A stretch of 15,359 nt of DNA, taken from SIG636 sp045604285. GTDB taxonomy: Bacteria; Bacillota; Clostridia; Oscillospirales; CAG-382. Positions within the stretch are counted from its first letter, which is position 1; every line of letters starts with the position of its first letter. The notes under the pieces were generated by a model. That model was given only the letters and a program-made list of their open reading frames with translations. It searched no databases and was not told the DNA's origin. The DNA is taken from the NCBI GenBank assembly GCA_045604285.1, contig JAZUNS010000158.1:1-15359 (forward strand). Reading direction: 5' to 3'. Of the stretch, positions 6,417-12,699 are shown one piece after another. The position numbers and the translations under genes are program-made.

Positions 6417-7682
6417 TTAGAAAACATAATCGGTAACGCAGTCATACCAATGGACGTAGGTTTTATCGCCTATGATAAGACTTTCGTTATCGGGCAGTAG
6501 CTCTGTCCACAGCTTTCCGTAACGATTAAATGCCCAATCGTTTTTGTTGAACCTGCGCCAAAGGATAGTTCTGCCGTTTTTATCAAGGTATTGCTCTATC
6601 GCAATACTTTCCTCATCAGACATAATGTCCATAACGCAAACTGTGTCGTAGGTCTTGCTTTCAATAGTTACCGTATATCTGCCAACTATATCTAATGTTT
6701 CTGTACCTGTAAATCCGTTAATGATATTTCCGTTTCTTTGCAGAACGCCCTTTTCTGTTAGAGTGGTTTCATTGCCACAATTATCTTCTCCAAACCCCCA
6801 ATTGCTAACGAACTCATCGGTGTCAAGAAAAGTATATAGCTTGCGCACTCCGTTTTCTATATGGCTTTCAGCAAGATAACGGCAATGGGTGTCGGTAAGC
6901 TGTGCAACAAAAGTACGTACTGTTTTATCGGTTGGATTCGTGTGGCACTGAGTAACGGAAATCTCTACACCTTCTATTCCGTGAATTTCTGCTTTGCCTG
7001 TTGCCTTCATTTCGGTATGTTCGGTAAGCTTTCTTGATGGCATCTCGAAAGTCCCCCAAGTTAGTTTTTCTCCCACACGAGGAACTATAAACCAGCCTTG
7101 CAGCTCCTCCCATTTAACCGTGAAGGGGGCAAGGGCTGACTTTTCTATCTTATATTCCGGTAAAAGCTTTGGTATTTGTTTCATAACCTCATCTCCTTTT
7201 GATTTGGGGTGGTTAGGATAATGCTTTTTGAATTTTTGTTTTGCGTAATGCAGGCGGCTTTTCACTGTGCCGATAGGTATAGACAATCGCTTTGCAATAT
7301 CTTCTTGCGACATGTTTTTGAAGAAGTACATATAAAGAATTTCTCTGTCCTTATCCTCAAGCTCGTCTAAGGTATCCATGACAACGCTATGTTTGGCGAT
7401 ACCAAAGCGACCGGCGCTAAAAGCCTTTTCAGGTATATATTTCAAAGTGATTTCGGGAGCTTTGGCTTTTTTGCGGTAGTAGTCATTGCATTTGTGTTTT
7501 GCGATCCCTATTATCCACGCTTTGAACGAAGCGTGGCTTTTTAGGGTTTCAAACTTTTCCGTCGCCGCCAAGCAAACATCTTGAATTATATCTTCTGCAT
7601 CGTGTTTTCTGTCAACCTTGAAATTTACATAGCGTTGCAGAGGAGCAAAGCTCTCCTGCAAAAGCTTTTCAAATTCAGTCAC
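6417..7682 (-). CDS. ECF-type sigma factor with a large C-terminal domain
   Basis: A 421-aa protein. Residues 1-155 form a complete ECF sigma-70 factor: region 2 about 8-72 (RKHDAEDIIQDVCLAA, then FKAWIIGIAKHKCNDYYRK) and region 4 about 104-152 (LEDKDREILYMYFFKNMSQ, helix-turn-helix IAKRLSIPIGTVKSRLHYAK). A linker leads to about 250 extra residues (167-421) with no membrane helix, rich in Thr, Glu and aromatic residues and predicted mostly beta. I cannot assign it a domain name; extended ECF factors with C-terminal sensory or inhibitory domains are known. The GTG start at 7682 is favoured because AAGGAGGTG precedes it by 7 bases and the nearby ATG is followed at once by TGA. No anti-sigma gene is adjacent, so regulation may be through its own C-terminal domain. 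A palindrome lies in its promoter and a terminator follows. Confidence 0.87.
   Translation of the reverse strand: MTEFEKLLQESFAPLQRYVNFKVDRKHDAEDIIQDVCLAATEKFETLKSHASFKAWIIGIAKHKCNDYYRKKAKAPEITLKYIPEKAFSAGRFGIAKHSVVMDTLDELEDKDREILYMYFFKNMSQEDIAKRLSIPIGTVKSRLHYAKQKFKKHYPNHPKSKGDEVMKQIPKLLPEYKIEKSALAPFTVKWEELQGWFIVPRVGEKLTWGTFEMPSRKLTEHTEMKATGKAEIHGIEGVEISVTQCHTNPTDKTVRTFVAQLTDTHCRYLAESHIENGVRKLYTFLDTDEFVSNWGFGEDNCGNETTLTEKGVLQRNGNIINGFTGTETLDIVGRYTVTIESKTYDTVCVMDIMSDEESIAIEQYLDKNGRTILWRRFNKNDWAFNRYGKLWTELLPDNESLIIGDKTYVHWYDCVTDYVF
7182..7200 (-). promoter_or_regulatory. Strong internal ribosome site inside the sigma-factor gene
   Basis: On the minus strand AAAAGGAGATGAGGTT directly precedes an in-frame ATG (7182-7184, residue M167). 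It lies exactly at the junction between the sigma domains and the C-terminal domain. Translation from here would give a stand-alone 255-aa protein ending at 6417. The site is as good as those of the genuine genes in the window. Confidence 0.55.
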
Positions 7683-7706
7683 ATTATCACCTCCTTGTAA
7701 TTGGTG

Positions 7707-7722
7707 TTGAAATCGATTTCAA
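7707..7722. promoter_or_regulatory. Perfect 16-bp palindrome, candidate operator of the sigma-factor gene
   Basis: TTGAAATCGATTTCAA is fully self-complementary. It sits between the nearest -10 box (7722-7727) and the ribosome site of the sigma gene, so a bound dimeric repressor would cover the transcription start. The cognate regulator is not identifiable. Confidence 0.5.
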
Positions 7723-7776
7723 TTATATAGTCGATTAAAAAAAGAGAAAAGGTTCAACTACACAGAAATTATATCA
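7722..7776 (-). promoter_or_regulatory. Two candidate -10 boxes for the sigma-factor gene
   Basis: On the minus strand TGATATAAT (7768-7776) is an extended -10 element with a weak -35. A second TATAAT (7722-7727) lies nearer the gene, also with no good -35. Weak -35 elements would fit activator-dependent or auto-controlled transcription, but which box is used cannot be told. Confidence 0.4.
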
Positions 7777-7836
7777 CAAGTTTTTACCAATATCCACAAA
7801 AATAGCACATTGGCATATCGCAGTCACAATTTACAA

Positions 7837-7865
7837 TTGAAAATTTGCGCAGGACGTGTTATACT
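7837..7865 (+). promoter_or_regulatory. Sigma-A promoter for the ZIP transporter gene
   Basis: TTGAAA (7837-7842) and TATACT (7860-7865) are separated by 17 bases. The predicted start near 7872 gives a 5' leader of about 66 bases that carries repeats (see next entry). Confidence 0.68.
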
Positions 7866-7932
7866 GTGTACGATAAAACTTGATTATTATATACTGAGAG
7901 TATAAAACTTTACACTCCGAGTGTGAAAGGAG
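7861..7932 (+). repeat. Imperfect direct and inverted repeats in the ZIP promoter/leader
   Basis: ATACTG followed by ATAAAACTT occurs twice: at 7861-7866 with 7873-7881, and at 7891-7896 with 7902-7910. The second copy also forms the inverted repeat TATACT-GAG-AGTATA (7890-7904). A smaller inverted repeat CACT-CCG-AGTG (about 7913-7923) lies just before the AAAGGAG ribosome site. They could be operator half-sites for a metal sensor or a leader hairpin; neither is shown. Confidence 0.35.
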
Positions 7933-7937
7933 CCTCA

Positions 7938-8693
7938 ATGAGTATTGTACTTTTAACAGCTTTAGGTGTGGGTGGCGCCACGGTAGTCGGTGCGATTTTA
8001 GGACTTTTTTTCAAAAAAACTACCCACAAATTCAATGATATTGTTTTGGCATTTGCTGCAGGAATTATGCTGGCTGCAGCCGTATTCGGATTAATACAAC
8101 CTTCGCTTGAATTGGGCGGTGACTTTTCGATTGTTATAACCGTAATAGGTGTATTTTGCGGTGCTGTTTGTTTGAATTTGCTTGATAAATTAGTGCCGCA
8201 TCTGCACAAGCTAACGGGACTAGATAATGAAAAGCATCCTCACAATGACGAAAAGTTAAGCAAGGTTTTACTGTTTGTTCTTGCAATTGCGATTCATAAC
8301 TTTCCAGAAGGCATTGCGGCGGGCGTCGGTTTCGGATCGGACAACACTTCCGAAGCACTGACGATTGCAGGCGGTATAGCTTTGCAGAATATTCCGGAAG
8401 GTATGGTAATAATAGCTCCTATGTTAGCGACGGGAATGAGCAAGGCACGCACCGTGACGATAGCTTTTTTGACCGGAGCCGTTGAGGTTTTAGGTACTCT
8501 CATAGGGTATTTTGCGGTTTCTTTATCATCTGCCGTGTTACCCTTTGCGTTGGCTTTTGCCGGCGGTACTATGCTTTATGTAATCAGCGATGAGATGATT
8601 CCCGAAACCCATGCTCACGGTAGTGAAAGGGGAGCGACGTACTCTTTACTTGCCGGCTTTTGCTTGATGCTTGTAATGGATTTTATATTGTAA
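7938..8693 (+). CDS. ZIP-family divalent metal transporter (GufA type)
   Basis: A 251-aa integral membrane protein with about eight helices that should import zinc or related divalent cations. The metal-site motifs are HNFPEG at 120-125 in TM4 and ALQNIPEG at 148-155 in TM5, the paired signature of the GufA/ZupT branch. DEMIPETHAHG at 218-228 is the usual C-terminal acidic/His element. A short His-containing loop (PHLHKLTGLDNEKHPH, 87-102) separates TM3 from TM4. The ATG at 7938 is chosen because AAAGGAG sits five bases before it; a GTG at 7923 would include that ribosome site. It is expressed divergently from the sigma factor. No convincing terminator separates it from rpsB, so read-through is possible. 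A zinc role is supported by a second zinc-uptake operon 2 kb downstream. Confidence 0.9.
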   Translation: MSIVLLTALGVGGATVVGAILGLFFKKTTHKFNDIVLAFAAGIMLAAAVFGLIQPSLELGGDFSIVITVIGVFCGAVCLNLLDKLVPHLHKLTGLDNEKHPHNDEKLSKVLLFVLAIAIHNFPEGIAAGVGFGSDNTSEALTIAGGIALQNIPEGMVIIAPMLATGMSKARTVTIAFLTGAVEVLGTLIGYFAVSLSSAVLPFALAFAGGTMLYVISDEMIPETHAHGSERGATYSLLAGFCLMLVMDFIL

Positions 8694-8720
8694 AAATATT
8701 AGAAAAAAGCAAAAAAACTA

Positions 8721-8749
8721 TTGCAAAATGCAAATAGTAGTGCTATAAT
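8721..8749 (+). promoter_or_regulatory. Sigma-A promoter for rpsB-tsf
   Basis: TTGCAA (8721-8726) and TATAAT (8744-8749) have a 17-base spacer, with TG at 8741-8742 forming an extended -10 (TGCTATAAT). Such strength fits a ribosomal protein operon. The predicted start is near 8756. Confidence 0.82.
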
Positions 8750-8755
8750 AACTAG

Positions 8756-8871
8756 GCTTGGGCTGTAGAGGGCTCAGCAATACACACGGCGTTCTGCGGT
8801 TAGGGTTTATTTTATTAAATAGTTAAGCCGTAAATTCAAAAGCGCCGGTGGAAAAACCTTAGGAGGACATT
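8756..8871 (+). promoter_or_regulatory. Structured 5' leader of rpsB, possible S2 autoregulatory element
   Basis: A leader of about 115 bases precedes the S2 start. ACGGC (8786-8790) can pair with GCCGT (8827-8831), while the overlapping CGGCG (8787-8791) can instead pair with CGCCG (8843-8847), next to the ribosome site AGGAGG (8861-8866). GGCTT (8755-8759) could also pair with AAGCC (8825-8829). Mutually exclusive stems of this kind suit control by the ribosomal protein, but no specific known leader family was matched. Confidence 0.42.
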
Positions 8872-9600
8872 ATGTCAGTAATCTCTATGAAACAACTCTT
8901 GGAAGCAGGTGTTCATTTCGGACATCAGACCAGAAGATGGAACCCCAAAATGGCTGAGTACATCTTCACCGAAAGAAACGGCATTTACATCATCGACCTT
9001 CAGAAGACCGTTAAGAAGGTTGAAGAAGCTTATATGTTCGTTCGCGATATCGCTCTTAACGGCGGTGACGTTCTTTTCGTAGGTACAAAGAAGCAGGCTC
9101 AGGATGCTATCAAGGATGAAGCGCTCAGAGCTGAAATGTACTATGTAAACGTTCGTTGGTTGGGCGGCATGCTTACCAACTTCAAGACCATTAAGAAGAG
9201 CATTGCAAGACTTCACAATCTTGAAAAGATGGCAGCAGACGGCACCTTTGAGCTTCTCCCCAAGAAGGAAGTTGCTTCTTTGCAGAAGGAAATTTCCGAC
9301 CTTGAACGTAACCTTGGCGGTATCAAGAACATGAAGGGCCTTCCCGCAGCTATTTTCATAGTTGACCCCAAGAAGGAAAAGAACGCTGTTGCAGAAGCTA
9401 GAAAACTCGGTATCCCCGTAATTGCTATCGTTGACACCAACTGCGATCCTGATGAAGTTGATTACGTTATCCCCGGTAACGATGACGCTATCCGTGCTAT
9501 TAAGCTTATCGCTTCCGTTATGACCGACGCTATCATCGAAGGCAAGCAGGGTGAACAGCTTACCGATTCCAGCGAAGAAGCTGAAGCTACAGAAGAATAA
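8872..9600 (+). CDS. rpsB: 30S ribosomal protein S2
   Basis: A 242-aa protein, the normal length for bacterial S2, which binds the 30S head-body junction with S1 and S21 near the Shine-Dalgarno platform. Signatures: [19 protein letters not shown] from about residue 9, YIIDLQKT at 39-46, [29 protein letters not shown], and [16 protein letters not shown] leading to [19 protein letters not shown]. It ends in an acidic tail ([10 protein letters not shown]) common in Firmicutes. AGGAGG lies five bases before the ATG. Codon choice is visibly more biased than in neighbouring genes (for example frequent AAG, GTT, ACC), as expected for a highly expressed gene. It is followed after 30 bases by tsf in the conserved rpsB-tsf pair. 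Confidence 0.98.
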   Translation: MSVISMKQLLEAGVHFGHQTRRWNPKMAEYIFTERNGIYIIDLQKTVKKVEEAYMFVRDIALNGGDVLFVGTKKQAQDAIKDEALRAEMYYVNVRWLGGMLTNFKTIKKSIARLHNLEKMAADGTFELLPKKEVASLQKEISDLERNLGGIKNMKGLPAAIFIVDPKKEKNAVAEARKLGIPVIAIVDTNCDPDEVDYVIPGNDDAIRAIKLIASVMTDAIIEGKQGEQLTDSSEEAEATEE

Positions 9601-9630
9601 TAAATTAATTTATCGAAAGGAATTTTAGAT

Positions 9631-10554
9631 ATGGCAATTACAGCACAACAGGTTAATGAACTTCGTAAAAAGACCGGCATCGGCATGATGGAGTGCAAAA
9701 AGGCACTTGTTGAAGCTAACGGCGATGCTGAAGAAGCTATAAAGATTCTCCGTGAAAAGGGCCTTGCAGTTGCAGCTAAGAAGGCTGACAGAGTTGCTGC
9801 AGAAGGCGTTGTTGATATAATGAAGAGCGAAGATGGTCTTACCACCGCTATTCTTGAAGTTAACTCCGAAACAGACTTTGTTGCTAAGAATGCATCCTTC
9901 AAGGAATTTGTAAGAGACATTCTTACCACCATCGTTAAGAATAAGCCCGCTGATCTTAACGCACTTCTTGATATGAAGCTTGAAGGCAGCGAACTTACCG
10001 TTGAACAGGCTCGTAAGGATAAGGTTTTTGCAATCGGCGAAAATATCACTATCCGTCGCTTCGTTATCATTGACGGCGTTACCGGTAGTTATATTCACAA
10101 CGCAGGCGCACTTGCAGTTGTTGCTAAGTTTGCAACCGACGTTGCTCAGTCTGACGCTTTTGCAGAATTTGCAAAGAACATTTGTATGCAGATAGCTGCT
10201 ATGAACGCTTCTTACGTTTGCAAGAACTGCGTTCCCGCAGAAGTTGTAGAAAAAGAAAAGGAAATCCTTCTTGCTCAGATTTCCAACGACGAGGCTATGG
10301 CTTCTAAGCCTGATGCAGTTAAGCAGAAGATGGTTGAAGGCAGAATCAATAAGTTCTATCAGACCGCTTGTCTGGTTGAACAGGCATACGTTAAAGATGA
10401 CTCTATTACAATCTCTAAGTATATCGAAGAGACTGAAAAGGCTCTCGGCGGTTCTATAAAGGTTGAATCTTTTGTTAAGCTTGAACGCGGCGAAGGTATC
10501 GAGAAGAGAGAAGATGACTTTGCAGCTGAAATCGAAAAGCTCGTTAAAGGTTAA
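9631..10554 (+). CDS. tsf: Translation elongation factor Ts
   Basis: A 307-aa guanine-nucleotide exchange factor that regenerates EF-Tu-GTP in the cytoplasm. The N-terminal UBA-like domain covers about residues 3-55 (VNELRKKTGIGMMECKKAL, GDAEEAIKILREKG). The TDFVAKN motif at 81-87 contains the Asp-Phe pair that is inserted into EF-Tu to displace magnesium. Later family elements are KNICMQIAAM and the C-terminal helical GKEGIEK-like stretch, here RGEGIEKREDDFAAEI. Length is normal. It lies 30 bases after rpsB, with an AAAGGAA ribosome site, and shares the strong codon bias of rpsB. A good terminator follows at once, separating it from the zinc operon. Confidence 0.98.
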   Translation: MAITAQQVNELRKKTGIGMMECKKALVEANGDAEEAIKILREKGLAVAAKKADRVAAEGVVDIMKSEDGLTTAILEVNSETDFVAKNASFKEFVRDILTTIVKNKPADLNALLDMKLEGSELTVEQARKDKVFAIGENITIRRFVIIDGVTGSYIHNAGALAVVAKFATDVAQSDAFAEFAKNICMQIAAMNASYVCKNCVPAEVVEKEKEILLAQISNDEAMASKPDAVKQKMVEGRINKFYQTACLVEQAYVKDDSITISKYIEETEKALGGSIKVESFVKLERGEGIEKREDDFAAEIEKLVKG

Positions 10555-10570
10555 TAATTAAATTTATTAA

Positions 10571-10598
10571 GGCGACGGTTAAAAACCGCCGCCTTTTT
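10571..10598 (+). terminator. Rho-independent terminator of rpsB-tsf
   Basis: GGCGACGGTT (10571-10580) pairs with AACCGCCGCC (10584-10593), a 10-bp stem with one A-C mismatch and an AAA loop. It is followed by TTTTT (10594-10598). It sits 17 bases after the tsf stop and just before the next promoter. Confidence 0.92.
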
Positions 10599-10601
10599 GT
10601 A

Positions 10602-10630
10602 TTGACAAAGCCTTTATTAGGGGTTATAAT
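10602..10630 (+). promoter_or_regulatory. Full-consensus sigma-A promoter of the zur-znu operon
   Basis: TTGACA (10602-10607) and TATAAT (10625-10630) are separated by exactly 17 bases. Both boxes match consensus perfectly, which implies that the operon needs active repression to be controlled. The predicted start is near 10637. Confidence 0.92.
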
Positions 10631-10638
10631 AAAACGAA

Positions 10639-10651
10639 ATTAAGACTTAAT
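10639..10651. promoter_or_regulatory. Palindrome at the zur-znu transcription start, candidate Zur operator
   Basis: ATTAAG-A-CTTAAT is a perfect 13-bp inverted repeat. It begins within 2-3 bases of the predicted transcription start. A Fur-family dimer bound here would block the full-consensus promoter. It is shorter than, and does not match, the Zur box I recall from Bacillus, so assignment to Zur is inference from position. Confidence 0.5.
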
Positions 10652-10671
10652 ATCATTTTTAGCGGTGCATC

Positions 10672-11070
10672 ATGAAACAAAGATATAGGACAAAACAAGA
10701 AAATTTAATTATCGGTTTTTTTAAAGATAATTGCGACAAACACTTTACGGCAGATGAAGTTTATTCGTCAATATTGGATCACGGCGTATCCAGAGCCACT
10801 GTATACAGAAGAATTGAACGTCTTGTTGAGGATGGGGAGCTTTTGAAGTTTAGCTTTGGCAGCGGTATAAGCGCCTGCTATCAATATTGCTGCGAGAATC
10901 ATGACAGCGATTCATTCCATTTTGTATGCACTAAATGCAAAATCGTACATCACCTTGACTGTCATGCCGTTACAGGCGTTCTTAGCCATTTAACAGAAAA
11001 TCATAAGGTTAAAATTGACCCCCGGCGCACAGTATTTTACGGTCTTTGTGAGGTGTGTTCCAATGATTAA
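10672..11070 (+). CDS. zur: Fur-family metalloregulator, probably zinc uptake regulator Zur
   Basis: A 132-aa DNA-binding protein. The N-terminal winged helix (about 1-70) has HFTADEVYSSI at 24-34 and the recognition helix GVSRATVYRRIERLVEDG at 38-55. The C-terminal dimerisation/metal domain has SFHFVCTKCKIVHHLDC at 81-97 and CEVC at 126-129, i.e. the two CxxC pairs of the structural zinc site, with H77, H83, H93, H94 and D96 as possible sensory-site residues. Fur, PerR and Zur cannot be separated on sequence alone, but the overlap with znuA (ATGATTAA, 8 bases) makes Zur the best call. Zur normally represses zinc importers when zinc is plentiful, and it would repress its own operon through the palindrome at 10639. 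The ribosome site is weak (AGCGGTG). First gene of the operon. Confidence 0.82.
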   Translation: MKQRYRTKQENLIIGFFKDNCDKHFTADEVYSSILDHGVSRATVYRRIERLVEDGELLKFSFGSGISACYQYCCENHDSDSFHFVCTKCKIVHHLDCHAVTGVLSHLTENHKVKIDPRRTVFYGLCEVCSND

Positions 11071-11989
11071 AAAATTTGTTTCGATATTACTTATACTTGC
11101 CTTTGCTTGTGCTTTTGCGTCGTGCTCGGACTCAAATGAGCCGGGCGAACAGTTAACGATCGTAACTACGTTGTTTCCACAGTACGATTTTGCACGTTCA
11201 ATTGTGGGTGACAAAGGCCAAGTAAAGCTTTTACTTCCTCCCGGTGGGGACAGCCACAGCTTTGAGCTGACTGCTTCAGATATAATGGCAATAAAAAATT
11301 GTGATATATTTGTTTACACTGGCCCCGGCATGGAAATATGGGCTGACAATATAATAGGTACCATTGATAAAAGTGTTGACGTAATCAACCTTTCCGAAAG
11401 TGTAGAGCTTATTTGTGCGTCGCATCACGACCATGAAGAACCAAACGATTCACACGATACCGATCCACACATTTGGACAAGTCCGGTCAATGCAATGAAA
11501 ATGCTTGAGGTAATCTATAACTCTATTTGTAAAGCTGACGAAAGTAACAAAGAGTATTATACAGAGAATTATAATAAGTATCTGAGCGCTTTAAATAGTT
11601 TAAACGAAGATTTTTTAAAAATTGCAAACGGCAGCAATAACAAGACTTTGTATTTTTGCGGAAAGTTTGCTTTTGCATATTTTGTCAAAGAATATGGTTT
11701 TGATTACGTTGCGCCTTTTGATAGTTGTTCTGATTTACAAGTTGAGGATTTGGCGTCTGTAGCCAATTTGATTGAGCAAATCAAGAAGAACGATGTGAAG
11801 TATGTGTTTTATGAAGAATTCGCCTCGAATGCCGTATATAAAACCATAGCTTCCGAAACAAACGCAACGCCATTGTTGCTACACAGCGCACACAATGTTA
11901 CAAGCCAAGAGTTTTCCGATGGAATTACATACTTGCAAATAATGGAAAACAATCTTAATAACTTAAAAAAGGCGTTAAATTATGATTAA
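11063..11989 (+). CDS. znuA: Zinc ABC transporter substrate-binding lipoprotein
   Basis: A 308-aa surface lipoprotein of the cluster A-I metal-binding family. The signal peptide MIKKFVSILLILAFACAFAS is cleaved before lipid-modified C21. Likely metal ligands are H65 in GGDSHSFE and H136 in DPHIW, with a short His-rich loop between (H121, H122, H124, H131). The usual third His before FxYF is replaced: the segment reads FCGKFAFAYFVKEYG (198-212) with K201 at that place, as in a clostridial subtype where LLLHSAHN (271-278) near the C-terminus may contribute H274 or H277. This ligand assignment is inference. The ATG at 11063 is chosen over the in-frame ATG at 11015 because it gives a proper signal peptide and has AGGTG upstream. 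It overlaps zur and znuC by 8 bases each, so the proteins are made in step. Confidence 0.9.
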   Translation: MIKKFVSILLILAFACAFASCSDSNEPGEQLTIVTTLFPQYDFARSIVGDKGQVKLLLPPGGDSHSFELTASDIMAIKNCDIFVYTGPGMEIWADNIIGTIDKSVDVINLSESVELICASHHDHEEPNDSHDTDPHIWTSPVNAMKMLEVIYNSICKADESNKEYYTENYNKYLSALNSLNEDFLKIANGSNNKTLYFCGKFAFAYFVKEYGFDYVAPFDSCSDLQVEDLASVANLIEQIKKNDVKYVFYEEFASNAVYKTIASETNATPLLLHSAHNVTSQEFSDGITYLQIMENNLNNLKKALNYD

Positions 11990-12689
11990 ATTGCTTGAAT
12001 GCATCAACCTAAATGTAAATATTGAAGGCAAATCGGTCCTTAACAACGTTAACTTCGAAGTTTTGGAAAATGACTTTTTGTGCATAGTCGGCGAAAACGG
12101 TGCCGGAAAAACCACGCTTACAAATGCTATTTTAGGGTTGGTACCAATTGCTTCCGGAGATATAAAACTAAACGGCATTACGGCTAAAGATATAGGCTAT
12201 TTGCCGCAAAAAATAAAGCTAAGCTCTAATTTTCCCGCTTCGGTAAAAGAGGTTGTAATGTCGGGCTTTGCCGGCAAAAAGTTTTTTCAACCGTTTTATA
12301 ACAACTCACAGAAGTGCCGCGCCGATGACAGCATGAATCTTTTGGGAATCAAAGATATAGAGAAAAGATCGTTCTTGGAACTTTCTGGCGGACAGCAGCA
12401 GAGAGTATTGCTGGCAAGGGCTATATGTGCTGCCGAAAAAATCGTTTTTCTCGATGAACCTATAACAGGACTTGATCCTCTTGCAAGCGATAATTTTTAT
12501 AAGCTTTTGTCACACCTAAACAAGCACCATGGCGTTTCCATTGTAATGGTTTCTCACGACGTGGAAAACTCGGTAAAATATTGCAGCAAGGTTTTGCATC
12601 TGGGAAGCTCTAACCGCTTTTTTGGAGAAACGAAGGATTATTTGGAAAGCGACGTATATTTTCACTTTCAATCGTTGCATAGGAAATGA
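11982..12689 (+). CDS. znuC: Zinc ABC transporter ATP-binding protein
   Basis: A 235-aa cytoplasmic ATPase that drives import through ZnuB. Walker A GENGAGKTT at 37-45, Q-loop around LPQ at 74-76, ABC signature LSGGQQQR at 134-141, Walker B IVFLDEP at 154-160, D-loop TGLDPLASD at 162-170 and H-loop VSHD with H192 are all intact. Length is typical of the cluster-9 metal ABC ATPases. The start overlaps the znuA stop in the same ATGATTAA arrangement seen at the zur-znuA junction. Zinc is favoured over manganese because of the Fur-type rather than DtxR-type regulator, but manganese cannot be excluded. Confidence 0.93.
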   Translation: MIKLLECINLNVNIEGKSVLNNVNFEVLENDFLCIVGENGAGKTTLTNAILGLVPIASGDIKLNGITAKDIGYLPQKIKLSSNFPASVKEVVMSGFAGKKFFQPFYNNSQKCRADDSMNLLGIKDIEKRSFLELSGGQQQRVLLARAICAAEKIVFLDEPITGLDPLASDNFYKLLSHLNKHHGVSIVMVSHDVENSVKYCSKVLHLGSSNRFFGETKDYLESDVYFHFQSLHRK

Positions 12690-12699
12690 GGTAAGAATA

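Noticed and set aside
8709..8740. Weak hairpin ACTATTGC/GCAAATAGT after the ZIP gene as a terminator
   Set aside because: The stem is short and bulged, has no T-run, and overlaps the -35 of the rpsB promoter.
9462..10098. Long minus-strand open frames opposite rpsB and tsf
   Set aside because: The strong codon bias of the ribosomal genes keeps the opposite frames open; the products show no family features and there is no promoter or ribosome site.
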